NCBI RefSeq assembly: GCF_039634785.1
Contig: NZ_JBBIAB010000021.1
Coordinates: forward strand, 1 to 64,000
DNA: 64,000 nucleotides
Reading direction: 5' to 3'
From: Tistrella mobilis
GTDB lineage: Bacteria > Pseudomonadota > Alphaproteobacteria > Tistrellales > Tistrellaceae
This document shows positions 52,715 through 62,843 of the stretch, piece after piece. Each line of letters starts with the position of its first letter. The first letter of the stretch is position 1. A program made the position numbers and the translations under genes. The notes beneath the pieces were generated by a model. That model made no database searches. It had not been told where the DNA came from and saw only the letters and a program-made list of their open reading frames with translations.

Positions 52715-54004
52715 TCAGGCGCCGACGATCTCGGCACCGCCCAGATAGGGGCGCAGCGCCTCCGGGATGCGGATGCTGCCATCCGCCTGCTGATGGTTCT
52801 CGACCAGCGCAATCAATGCGCGACCGACCGCCACACCCGAGCCGTTGAGCGTGTGAACGAAGCGGGTCTCGCGCTCGCCGGCCTTGCGGCAGCGGGCCTT
52901 CATCCGCCGCGCCTGGAAATCGCGGGTGTTCGAGACGCTGGAGATTTCGCGATAGGTGTTCTGCGCCGGCACCCAGACTTCGATGTCGTGGGTGCGCGCT
53001 GCGGCAAAGCCCGTATCGCCCGAACACAGCACCACCACCCGATAGGGCAATTCCAGCAGTTGGAGAACCTTCTCGGCGCAGGCCGTCATGTACTCCTGTT
53101 CGTCGCGCGAAGCTTCGGCGGTGGTGATGGACACCATCTCCACCTTCGAGAACTGATGCTGACGGAGCATGCCGCGGGTATCACGACCGGCGGAGCCGGC
53201 TTCCGATCGGAAACAGGGGGTCAGCGCGGTCAGCCGCAGCGGCAGGGCCGCCTCGTCCAGGATCTCGCCGGCCACCAGATTGGTCAGCGGCACCTCGGAA
53301 GTGGGGATCAGCCAGCGGTCATCGGTGGTGCGGAACAGGTCCTCGGCGAATTTGGGCAGCTGGCCGGTGCCGTAGAGGGCATCGGTGCCGACCAGAAGCG
53401 GCGGCTGAACCTCGATGAAGCCATGCGTGCCGGTGTGCAGGTCCAGCATGAACTGCGCAAGCGCCCGCTCCAGCCGTGCCATCTGGCCGGCCAGAACCAC
53501 GAAGCGCGCGCCCGAAAGCCTGGCCGCCCGCTCGAAATCCATCGCGTTCAGCACCGGGCCGGCAGCCATCATCTCGCCCAGTTCATAATGGGCGCGCGGC
53601 GCGAAATCGAAGGCGCGGGGCGTGCCCCAGCGGCGCAGCTCGACATTCGCGGTCTCGTCCGGCCCGTCGGGCACGTCCGCATCCAGATGGTTGGGCAGGC
53701 TGGAGAGCGCATCGTCGAGTTCGCGGCCAAGCGCCGCCTCTTCGGCCTCCAGCTCGGGCATTCGTTCCTTGATCGCCTGAACCTCGGCGACCAGGGCCGC
53801 GGCATCGCCGCCGGTGCGCTTGATCTGGCCGATTTCCTTCGAGGCGACATTGCGCCGGGTCTGCAATTCCTGCAGCTCTCGGATCAGGGCGCGGCGCCGT
53901 TCATCGAGCGCCACGAGACGCTCCGACGACGCATCGAGGCCACGACGAGCAAGGGCGGCGTCGAAGGCGTCGGGCGCATCGCGCAGAAGGCGTATGTCGT
54001 GCAT
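52715..54004 (-). CDS. serS: Seryl-tRNA synthetase
   Basis: A 429-residue class II synthetase. The N-terminal antiparallel coiled coil (about residues 27-100, [21 protein letters not shown]) grips the tRNA-Ser long arm. Class II motifs follow: motif 2 [28 protein letters not shown] and motif 3 [33 protein letters not shown] and [19 protein letters not shown] are diagnostic. The start at 54004 gives [11 protein letters not shown], the family's usual beginning. Confidence 0.95.
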   Translation of the reverse strand: MHDIRLLRDAPDAFDAALARRGLDASSERLVALDERRRALIRELQELQTRRNVASKEIGQIKRTGGDAAALVAEVQAIKERMPELEAEEAALGRELDDALSSLPNHLDADVPDGPDETANVELRRWGTPRAFDFAPRAHYELGEMMAAGPVLNAMDFERAARLSGARFVVLAGQMARLERALAQFMLDLHTGTHGFIEVQPPLLVGTDALYGTGQLPKFAEDLFRTTDDRWLIPTSEVPLTNLVAGEILDEAALPLRLTALTPCFRSEAGSAGRDTRGMLRQHQFSKVEMVSITTAEASRDEQEYMTACAEKVLQLLELPYRVVVLCSGDTGFAAARTHDIEVWVPAQNTYREISSVSNTRDFQARRMKARCRKAGERETRFVHTLNGSGVAVGRALIALVENHQQADGSIRIPEALRPYLGGAEIVGA

Positions 54005-54103
54005 TGGTTCGCTCGCTGAATGAACGATGGTTCCGGAAACGACGAAGGGCGCGCCGGCCATCTGGCCGAAGCGCGCCCATCTAACGGCCCCGATCCCTTC
54101 GGG

Positions 54104-54937
54104 TCAAGCGCCGCTGTCGTCCTTGTCGGCGAGCGTCGCGGCGAGTTCCGCCTCCTCGGCCTTCTCCCGCTCTGCCCGCGCCCTCTCGATCCGCCGCGCG
54201 ATGAAGATCGAAATTTCATAGAGGACCAGCAGCGGCACGGCCAGAGAGCACTGGCTGATCAGATCCGGCGGGGTCATCACCGCCGCGGCCAGGAAGACGA
54301 TGACGATCGCAAACCGGCGCTTCTTGGCCAGGGCTTCGGCGCTCACCAGCCCGGCACGCACCAGCAGGCTCAAGGCCACCGGCAGCTGGAAGGCCAGACC
54401 GAAGGCGAAGATCAGCGCCAGCACCAGCGACAGATACTGATCGACCTTCGCCTCGAGCTCGATCGCCATATTGGTTTCGCTGCCGGTGGTCTGGAAGCCG
54501 GCGAAGAAGCCCCAGGCGAGCGGAAAGACGAAGTAATAGGCGAGCGCCGCACCGAGCACGAACAGGAACGGCGTGGCGATCAGGAAGGGCATGAACGCCT
54601 TGCGCTCGTTCCGGTAGAGCCCCGGCGCCACGAACATGTAGAGCTGGGAGGCGATGATCGGAAACGAGATGAACAGCGCGGCATAGAACGAGACCTTCAC
54701 ATAGGTGAAGAACGCCTCGGTCAGGCCGGTGTAGATCAGGCGCTTGTCGTGGCCGAGCACCTTGGCGAGGGGCTCGACCAGGAAGCCGAAGATGTCCTCG
54801 GCGAACATGTAGCAGACGCCGAAGGCGATCAGCAGCGCCACGACCGAATAGATCAGCCGGTTGCGAAGCTCGATCAGATGCTCGAGCAGCGGCGCTTTGG
54901 AGTTCTCGACCTCGTCGTCATCGTCATGGGTCGCCAT
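54104..54937 (-). CDS. tatC: Sec-independent translocase TatC
   Basis: A 277-residue six-TM protein that binds twin-arginine signal peptides. APLLEHLIELRNRLIYS at the N-terminus, the periplasmic FFTYVKVSFYAALFISFPIIASQLYMFVAPGLYRNE block and the invariant-Glu region TPFLFVLGAALAYYFVFPLAWGFF are typical. The C-terminal tail is longer and acidic/charged. It starts 6 bp after tatB. Confidence 0.95.
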   Translation of the reverse strand: MATHDDDDEVENSKAPLLEHLIELRNRLIYSVVALLIAFGVCYMFAEDIFGFLVEPLAKVLGHDKRLIYTGLTEAFFTYVKVSFYAALFISFPIIASQLYMFVAPGLYRNERKAFMPFLIATPFLFVLGAALAYYFVFPLAWGFFAGFQTTGSETNMAIELEAKVDQYLSLVLALIFAFGLAFQLPVALSLLVRAGLVSAEALAKKRRFAIVIVFLAAAVMTPPDLISQCSLAVPLLVLYEISIFIARRIERARAEREKAEEAELAATLADKDDSGA

Positions 54938-54943
54938 GAAGCG

Positions 54944-55450
54944 TCAGGCCTTCGGGGTGGTGGCATCGTCGGGTACCGCATCCGGCGCGGCCGGCTTCGG
55001 TCCGACCGGTGCGGCGGGCGTGGCATCCGTCGGTGCCGCAGGTGCGGGAGCCGAAGATGCGGGCGCCGGAGATGCAGGAGCCGGATGGGCGGCAGCCGGG
55101 GCCGCGGCAGGCGTCGTCGCATCCGCAGCCGCGGGCTTCGCGGCCGGGGCGTCATCATCCAGACGAACCGGAGATGTCGCCCGCTCCAGCGCGCCATCGG
55201 GATCGATCGCCCTGCGGGTCGCCTCGCCCATGTCGAAGCGCGACGCCTTCTCGGCCCGGTCGCGCAGCTCCTTGAGTTCGGATTCGCGCAGAACCTCGTC
55301 AACGCTCGACTGGAATTCGCGCGCCATCCGCCTCAGCCGTCCCATCCAGACGCCGGCCGCACGCAAAGCGACGGGCAGGTCCTTCGGGCCGATCACGATC
55401 AGGGCGACGACGAACACCAGGGCGAGTTCCGCCCAGCCGATGTCGAACAT
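54944..55450 (-). CDS. tatB: Sec-independent translocase TatB
   Basis: A 168-residue protein with the single N-terminal TM helix MFDIGWAELALVFVVALIVIGP, the amphipathic helix KDLPVALRAAGVWMGRLRRMAREFQSSVDE, and a long Ala/Pro-rich C-terminal tail as in other alphaproteobacteria. TatBC forms the substrate receptor. Confidence 0.93.
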   Translation of the reverse strand: MFDIGWAELALVFVVALIVIGPKDLPVALRAAGVWMGRLRRMAREFQSSVDEVLRESELKELRDRAEKASRFDMGEATRRAIDPDGALERATSPVRLDDDAPAAKPAAADATTPAAAPAAAHPAPASPAPASSAPAPAAPTDATPAAPVGPKPAAPDAVPDDATTPKA

Positions 55451-55506
55451 GGAGTCACGCAGACGGACGCAGCAGCCTGCGTCCGCTCCTCGAATGCGTC
55501 ACCGGA

Positions 55507-55755
55507 TCAGGCCTTCGGGCCGCTGACCTCATCACGACGGACCTCGTCCGCCATGCGCGCATCCTGCGGCTTGTTCAGCACTTTCGGATCCTGAGACGAC
55601 GAGCTGTTGTTCTCGGTCTCCTCGTCCTTCATGCCGGCCTTGAAGCTCTTGATGCCCTTGGCCACGTCGCCCATCACCCGCGGCAGCTTGCCTGCCCCGA
55701 ACAGGATCAGGACCAGAACCAGGATCAGGACGATCTGCCAAATACCGATGCTCAT
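55507..55755 (-). CDS. tatA: Sec-independent translocase TatA
   Basis: An 82-residue pore-forming subunit: TM helix [25 protein letters not shown], amphipathic helix [19 protein letters not shown], and a charged tail. It is first in the tatABC-serS-surE-pcm-nlpD cluster. GGAGG lies upstream of the start. Confidence 0.93.
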   Translation of the reverse strand: MSIGIWQIVLILVLVLILFGAGKLPRVMGDVAKGIKSFKAGMKDEETENNSSSSQDPKVLNKPQDARMADEVRRDEVSGPKA

Positions 55756-55840
55756 CGGGTACCCCTCCTCCGCAGTCCCCCGGACTGCCTAATCGTGCGG
55801 CGCATGATGGCAGAAGCACGGGGGCTGTGCAATGCAGCCG

Positions 55841-56901
<1,061 letters not shown>

Positions 56902-56902
<1 letters not shown>

Positions 56903-58629
56903 CAATTCCGGGCACCGGGACGGGACCGGGCGATCGCCCGGGACAACAGGATCACCGGCAGGATGCCGGCGGCGACGATGGTGAGAGCGGGCAGAGAGGC
57001 ATCGGCGAGGCGTTCATCGCCGGCCAGTTCATAGGTGCGCATGGCCAGCGTGCCGATGCCGAAGGGCCGGAGGATCAGGGTCGCCGGCAGTTCTTTCAGC
57101 ACATCGACGAAAACCAGCAGCGCCGCGGTCAGCAGGCCGCCCGAAACCAGCGGCGCATGAACCCGGACCAGCGTCGCCCCGGGTCCCAGGCCGAAGACCC
57201 GCGCGGCATCATCCATCGACGCCGTCACCTTGCCGAGGCTCGCCTCCACCGTGTTCAGCGACACCGCCAGGAAGCGGACCATATAGGCGTAAAGCAGGCC
57301 GACGAGCGTGCCGGTCAGAACCAGGCCCGGATTGCCGAGACCAAGGGCACGGGCGAGGTCGATGATCACCCCGTCAGCCGCCGCCAGGGGGACCACGATC
57401 CCGACCGCGATCACCGCCCCCGGCACGGCATAACCCATGGCCGCCACCCGCGCCGCCAATGCCGAGGCACGACCGGGGGCCAGCCTGCGGGCATAGGCGA
57501 CGACCAGGGCCGCCGCCACCGCCATCACCGCCGCTGCGGTCGCCAGCAGCAGGCTGGTGACCACAAGGCGCGGAAAGCCGCTGCCGGAATCGAGCCGCGA
57601 GGTCAGCGCCCACCAGCCGAGCGCCGCGGCCGGGATCAGAAAACCGCACAGGATCGGCAGGGCGCAGGCCGCGACGGCCCCCGCCTTGCGCAGGCCGCGG
57701 AGCTGCCAGCCCGGCAGCGGCCGATAGCGGCGCGAGGTGTGGTGGAAGCGCCGTTCGCCGCGGCTCGCCCGCTCCAGCAGCACCAGGATCAGCACCACCG
57801 AAAGCAGCACCGCAGCCAACTGCGCCGCGGCGGCCCGCTCCCCCAGGCCGAACCAGGTGCGGTAGATGCCGGTGGTGAAGGTATCGACGGCGAAATAATC
57901 GACCGTGCCGAAATCCGCCAGCACCTCCATCAGCGCCAGGCTGACGCCGGTAACGATCGCGGGACGGGCCAGCGGCAGGGCGATACGCCGGAAGCAGGAC
58001 CAGGGGCCATTGCCAAGCGTGCGGCCGATCTCCAGCACGCACATCGACTGTTCAAGAAAGGCCGCCCGGGCGAGCAGATAGACGTAAGGGTAGAGCACCA
58101 GCGTCATCACCACGATGGCGCCACCCAGGCTGCGGATCTGCGGAAACCAGTAGTCGCGGCGGCTGGTGGCGCCGATCAGGAGACGCAACGTCTCCTGCAC
58201 CGGCCCGGAATAGTCGAGCAGGCCGGAATAGGTATAGGCGATAACATAGGCCGGCACCGCCATCGGCAGCAGCAGCGCCCATTCGAAACTCCGCCGCCCG
58301 GGAAAGCGGCACATGGTCACCAGCCAGGCCGTGCCCACACCCAGCGTCAGCGTACCGGCACCCACCCCGAGCGCCAGCCAGAGAGTATTGACCAGATACC
58401 GGCCAAGCACGGTGTCGATCAGATGGGACCAGACGGCGAGATCGGGGGTGAGCCCTGCGCTCAGCACCACCACAACCGGTACCGCCACCAGCGCCGCCAG
58501 CAGCATCGCCGCAAGCGGCCAGGCCAACCCGCCCCGCCCGCCGCGACGGGCCTGCAGGACCGGTGCTACAGCGGCGCGGCCGGCCGCGGGCGGCTCGTCC
58601 TCCGGTTTGCCTGCATAGATGGTGGCCAT
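56902..58629 (-). CDS. fbpB: Iron(III) ABC transporter permease (fused two-domain)
   Basis: A 575-residue FbpB-type permease made of two permease domains in one chain, about 12 TM helices. EAA-like loops occur at LEIGRTLGNGPWSCFRRIALPLARPAI and DDAARVFGLGPGATLVRVHAPLV. The middle FGTVDYFAVDTFTTGIYRTWFGLGERAAAAQLA segment is a strong FbpB signature. It follows fbpA by 213 bp, with a hairpin terminator between, and is coupled to fbpC. Confidence 0.92.
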
Positions 58630-58783
58630 GGGGCGGATACGCCTCCGTCAGCTGCCGTGGGTGCCAGGCGTCCTGCCTGTGGGGCATGTCGCGATCGTGA
58701 CTGCGACACATCCGCAGCCCCGGGATCGAAGATGGGTACACGTCACCCGGCGATGGATCAAGTATTGCCGGCCTGAAACGATG

Positions 58784-58819
58784 AAAGGGGGCCGCGACAC
58801 TGCCGCCACGGCCCCCTTT
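58784..58819 (-). terminator. Terminator between fbpA and fbpB
   Basis: An 11-bp perfect stem, AAAGGGGGCCG with its complement (58784-58794 with 58809-58819), a 14-nt loop, and CTTTCAT on the minus strand. Partial termination here would give more of the binding protein than of the membrane and ATPase subunits. Confidence 0.65.
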
Positions 58820-58842
58820 CCGGAACGTTGCTGCCTGGTGGA

Positions 58843-59898
58843 TCAGCGCCAGCCGGCGCGGTCCATGATCTCCACGGCCTGACGGTTCAGCTCACCCAGG
58901 CGGGTGATCGCCACGGTGTCTTCCTTGAACGGCCCCCAGGACTGGATGATCGCCGAGGACGGCACGCCGGGCCGCACCGGGAACTCCTGGTTCACTTCGG
59001 CGTAGAACTTCTGAGCCTCTTCCGAGACCAGGAATTCCAGCAGCTTGACCGCCGCCTCACGATTGGGTGCGGTCTTGACCACACCGGCGCCCGAAACGTT
59101 GACGTGGGTGCCGCGGCCGTCCTGATTGGGGAAGAACACGGCCACCTTCTCGGCAGCCGCCTTCTGGGCCTCGTCCTTGCCGGCGAGCATGCCGCCCAGA
59201 TAGTAGGTGTTGACCACCGCGATATCGGCCTCGCCCGAGGCGACCGCACCAATCTGGTCGCGGTCGCCGCCCTGCGGCTTGCGGGCAAAATTCTCCACCA
59301 GCCCCTTCGCCCATTCCTCGGTCTTCTCGGGCCCGTTGGCCACGATCATGGCCGCGGTCAGCGACTGGTTGTAGGTGTTGCTCGACGAGCGGATGGCGAG
59401 ACGCCCCTTCCACACCGGGTCGGCGAGCTGTTCGTAGGTCGACAGCTCTTCGGGCTTCACCCGATCCTTGGCGTAGACGACCACACGCGCGCGCTTCGAC
59501 AGGCCGAACCAGGCATTGTCGCTGTCACGCAGATGCGCCGGCACCGCCTCTTCCAGCACCTTGGACGAGACGGGCTGGAAGATGCCTGCTTCCTTCGCCT
59601 GCTCCAGCCGCGCCACGTCGACGGTCAGCAGAATGTCGGCGGGGCTGTTCTCCCCCTCGGCCTGGATGCGCGCCAGCAGCTTTTCACCGCTGTCGGAGAG
59701 CAGGTTCACCTTGATGCCGGTTTCGGCGGTGAAGGTGTCGAGGATCGGGCGGATCAGCTGTTCCTGGCGCGCCGAGTAGAGGTTGACCTCTGCAGCGGAC
59801 GCCGCCGGGCCGGCGACCAGCAGGGCAAGGGCCGCGGCAGCGCCGCCGATGCTGCCGAACAGGCGATGACGGGCGGGACGGCGAAACATGTCGGTCAT
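58843..59898 (-). CDS. fbpA: Periplasmic iron(III)-binding protein
   Basis: A 351-residue binding protein with a signal peptide ending ASAAE and a mature start VNLYSARQEQLIRPILDTF. The iron-binding YY pair is present in VVNTYYLGGML, together with ADILLTVDVARLEQAK, SRYPV-like segments and VNQEFPVRPGV, all typical of class FbpA/AfuA. The start is ATG 59898, with an alternative at 59889. The upstream DNA (minus strand) contains two TGATAGG direct repeats, but no confident Fur or RirA box. Confidence 0.9.
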   Translation of the reverse strand: MTDMFRRPARHRLFGSIGGAAAALALLVAGPAASAAEVNLYSARQEQLIRPILDTFTAETGIKVNLLSDSGEKLLARIQAEGENSPADILLTVDVARLEQAKEAGIFQPVSSKVLEEAVPAHLRDSDNAWFGLSKRARVVVYAKDRVKPEELSTYEQLADPVWKGRLAIRSSSNTYNQSLTAAMIVANGPEKTEEWAKGLVENFARKPQGGDRDQIGAVASGEADIAVVNTYYLGGMLAGKDEAQKAAAEKVAVFFPNQDGRGTHVNVSGAGVVKTAPNREAAVKLLEFLVSEEAQKFYAEVNQEFPVRPGVPSSAIIQSWGPFKEDTVAITRLGELNRQAVEIMDRAGWR

Positions 59899-60270
59899 GG
59901 CAGTCTCGTCGATAAGCGGGGCAGGCGGAATCCGGGCCGCCGGGCCCAAGGCGCCGGCGACGTGCGATTGCGAATTCCTATCAGCTCTTGCCTATCATTC
60001 CGGAAGCGTCGCTTCAAGCGCGGGTGAGACTGATTTGCGATACGCGGCGATTCGCCGCCCTGCGATATCGGCCGTCGGATTTCGTGGAGTTCGCCGTTTA
60101 CAGCACAGCCCTGCATGGAGATACTGCGACGCGAAAGGATCGTTCCACGGCCTTCTGGTGTACAGAAGCGCACAGTGCAACATGTATGTCCTTTCCCCAC
60201 CTGATCGGGACGCGATCTACGCTCCTGCCCGGCGCAAGTGCTCCCGCCTGATCGACGAGGCGCCTTCGCG
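59899..60270. other. Intergenic region between fbpA and a small secreted protein
   Basis: Promoters for the divergent fbpA and the 60.27-kb gene should lie here. On the minus strand TGATAGG occurs twice about 15 bp apart (near 59977-60000) and GGCGA-T-TCGCC forms a small palindrome near 60047-60057. I see no confident promoter, iron box or coding frame. Confidence 0.4.
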
Positions 60271-60618
60271 ATGACCATCCGCTGCCTTCGTACCGCCCGC
60301 CTCGGGCGGATCCGTCTGCACAGCATCTTCCTGGCCGGTCTCATGGCAGGCATGTTTGCGGTCGCACTCCCTTCGGGCGAGGCCCGCGCCCAGGACGCCA
60401 CACGATCTTCATGTCGATCGGCCGTGCAGACCCTGGCGAAGCTGGTGGCCGATCCGCCGCGGCGGGATCGTCGCGTCGCCGATTACATCGCGGCGCGTCA
60501 GCATCTGGATCGCGCCAACCGCGCCTGCGACGGCAATCAGGGGGAACGCGCGATGGCGGAGGCCGATGCCGGCATCCGGCGTCTGGCCCCCGATCTCCGC
60601 GGCGGTGTGCTGCGCTAA
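60271..60618 (+). CDS. Small secreted hypothetical protein
   Basis: A 115-residue exported protein: signal peptide to GEARAQDA, then a short helical, Arg/Ala-rich mature part of about 75 residues with two cysteines (SSCRSAVQ and RACDGNQG) that could pair. No family recognised. Codon use fits the genome. It converges on the CorC-like gene with 15 bp between stops. Confidence 0.55.
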   Translation: MTIRCLRTARLGRIRLHSIFLAGLMAGMFAVALPSGEARAQDATRSSCRSAVQTLAKLVADPPRRDRRVADYIAARQHLDRANRACDGNQGERAMAEADAGIRRLAPDLRGGVLR

Positions 60619-60633
60619 GCCGGCACCTGCGGC

Positions 60634-61947
60634 TCAGATCCCCTCGCCCGGCAGCACATCATCCACAGGCCGCAGCCGGATCAGAACCTTGTCGATCCGG
60701 CGGCCATCCATGTCGACGACTTCGAAGCGGATGTCCTGCCAGTCGAAGACGTCGCCGGCCACCGGCACCCGCTCCATATGCCAGAGCAGGAAACCGGCGA
60801 GGGTCGCGTAGTCTCCTTCGCCGTGAAGGTCCTGACGGTCGAGCAGGCGCTCCACCTCGCCGATCGCCATCCGGCCATCGGCAAGCCAGCCGCCCTCGGG
60901 CCGCGCAACCGCCGCAGGCCGGTCATCATCCCAACCCAGCGCGGTCTCACCCGCGATCGCCGACAGGATGTCGGTGGCGGTGACGACGCCCTCGACACCG
61001 CCATATTCATCGACCACCAGGGCCATCGGCTCACGTTCATCGCGGAGCATGGCGATCATTTTCAACAGCGGCACCGCTTCATGCACCACCAGCACCGGCC
61101 GGGCAAGCGTCGCCATATCGGGGGTGCCGCCGGCCAGCACGACATCCAGGATGTCGCGCGTGGCGACGATGCCTACCGGCTCGTCCAGGCTGCCGCGGGC
61201 AACCGGATAGCGAGAGCGCGCGCTGCCCGAGATCCGGTCCAGCTGTTCGCCGAAAGGCCGGTCGGCATCCAGCCAGATGACGTCGTGGCGCGGGGTCATC
61301 ACGGTGCGCACCGGCCGGTCGTCGAGGGCAAAAACGCTGTCGATCAGGTTCTGTTCGGCACGATCGATGGCACCACTGTCCGCCCCTTCGCGAACCATGG
61401 CCCGGATCTCGTCCTCGGTGACCGCTTCGGCCGAGGCGGTGTTGACCCTGAGCAGCTTCAATCCGCCTTCGGTCGACACACGCAGCAGCCAGATCGCCGG
61501 GGTGGCGATCACCGCCAGCACCGACATCGGCCGCGCCACCGCCATGGCGATCGTCGTGGCATGGGCAAGCGCCAGCCGCTTCGGGATCAATTCTCCCACC
61601 ACCAGAGACACATAGGTGACGCCGGCGACGACAAGGCCCACGGCCACCGGCCGCGCATGGGGCTCGAAGCCCGGAATGGTCGCCAGCATATCGGCCAGCG
61701 GCCCGGCGAGGGTGGCGCCGGAATAGGCACCGGCCAGCACGCCCACGAGGGTGATGCCGATCTGCACGGTGGACAGGAACCGGGTCGGGTCGTCGGCGAG
61801 CCGCAATGCGGCGGCTGCCGACCGGTCACCGGCCGAGGCCCGCTCCATCAGCCGCGGGCGGCGGGCGGAGACCAGGGCCATTTCCGACATCGCGAAAACC
61901 GCATTCAGCAGGATCAGCGCGAAGACGATCAGTATTTCGAAGATCAC
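60634..61947 (-). CDS. CorC/TlyC (hemolysin C)-type membrane protein with CBS domains
   Basis: A 437-residue protein of the CNNM/HlyC-CorC group: an N-terminal CNNM transmembrane domain (VIFEILIVFALILLNAVFAMSEMALVSARR and GVTYVSLVVGELIPKRLAL), two CBS domains (VRTVMTPRHDVIWLDAD and VDEYGGVEGVVTATDIL), and a C-terminal CorC_HlyC domain (FEVVDMDGRRIDKVLI). The family is linked to Mg/Co ion transport. The start is GTG at 61947, overlapping the terC-like stop (GTGA), so the two are translationally coupled. Confidence 0.85.
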   Translation of the reverse strand: MIFEILIVFALILLNAVFAMSEMALVSARRPRLMERASAGDRSAAAALRLADDPTRFLSTVQIGITLVGVLAGAYSGATLAGPLADMLATIPGFEPHARPVAVGLVVAGVTYVSLVVGELIPKRLALAHATTIAMAVARPMSVLAVIATPAIWLLRVSTEGGLKLLRVNTASAEAVTEDEIRAMVREGADSGAIDRAEQNLIDSVFALDDRPVRTVMTPRHDVIWLDADRPFGEQLDRISGSARSRYPVARGSLDEPVGIVATRDILDVVLAGGTPDMATLARPVLVVHEAVPLLKMIAMLRDEREPMALVVDEYGGVEGVVTATDILSAIAGETALGWDDDRPAAVARPEGGWLADGRMAIGEVERLLDRQDLHGEGDYATLAGFLLWHMERVPVAGDVFDWQDIRFEVVDMDGRRIDKVLIRLRPVDDVLPGEGI

Positions 61948-62693
61948 GACGGTGCGACGTTGCTCATGGCCCGGCGGCGGCGCCGGCGGCTCTTGGCCAG
62001 GATGTTGAGACCTTCGACCAGCGCCGAGAAGGCGATGGCGAAGTAGAGATAGCCCTTCGGTATATGGAAATGCAGCCCGTCTGCGATCAAGGCCACGCCC
62101 ACCAGAAGCAGGAAGGACAGGCAAAGCATTTTCACAGACTGATGCCGCTCCACGAAACGGCCGACCGGGGCGGCGGCCACGATCATCACGATCATGGCCG
62201 CGATCACCGCGGCCACCATGACCGGCAGATGCTGCGCCATGCCGACCGCCGTGATCACGCTGTCGAGCGAAAACACGATGTCGAGCAGGGCAATCTGTAC
62301 CACGGCAGCGGCGAGGCTGAGATGGATCTTCGGTTCCCCTGCCCCGTGCTCTTCATCGCCGTCCACCGTGTGGTGGATCTCGGTCGTGGCCTTGGCGAGC
62401 AGGAACAGGCCGCCGGCGATCAGGATCACATCCCGCCAGGACAGGGCGAAGCCCCAGACGTCCACCAGCGGTGCAGTCAGGCCGGCCACCCACGAGATGG
62501 CCGCCAGCAGGATCAGCCGGGTGACGAGGGCCAGCGCCAGCCCCACCCGCCGGGCGGTGTCCCGCCGTTCAGGGGCCACCCGTCCGGCGATGATCTGGAC
62601 GAAGAGAAGGTTGTCGATACCGAGGACGATCTCCAGCACCGCGAGGGTGAGGAAGCTGAGAATGACCTGCGGATCGGTGAGCAGATCGAGCAT
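61944..62693 (-). CDS. TerC family integral membrane protein
   Basis: A 249-residue membrane protein of the TerC/YgdQ-type group with about seven TM helices. The metal-binding-type motifs LEIVLGIDNLLFVQII and ALLDIVFSLDSVITAVGMA carry the conserved aspartates in TM segments. Members export divalent metals, notably manganese. It is cotranscribed with the CorC-like gene; in E. coli YoaE/YegH the same TerC and CBS-CorC modules are fused. Confidence 0.88.
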   Translation of the reverse strand: MLDLLTDPQVILSFLTLAVLEIVLGIDNLLFVQIIAGRVAPERRDTARRVGLALALVTRLILLAAISWVAGLTAPLVDVWGFALSWRDVILIAGGLFLLAKATTEIHHTVDGDEEHGAGEPKIHLSLAAAVVQIALLDIVFSLDSVITAVGMAQHLPVMVAAVIAAMIVMIVAAAPVGRFVERHQSVKMLCLSFLLLVGVALIADGLHFHIPKGYLYFAIAFSALVEGLNILAKSRRRRRRAMSNVAPS

Positions 62694-62843
62694 GGAGCCC
62701 GTGCGCCTTCCTGAAACAAGAACATGCCGTTGCGGTCAGCATAACCGTCGGAGCCCTGACGGCGATGCCGACAATCCACCGGGGGGTGACGATTTTCGAC
62801 GACATGGCACCGAAGACACAGCTGCCGGGAGGTCCCGGCCCGT

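Noticed and set aside
59899-60010. Fur, Irr or RirA box for fbpA
   Set aside because: TGATAGG repeats and AATTC elements are present, but none matches the alphaproteobacterial iron-box consensus well enough to call.
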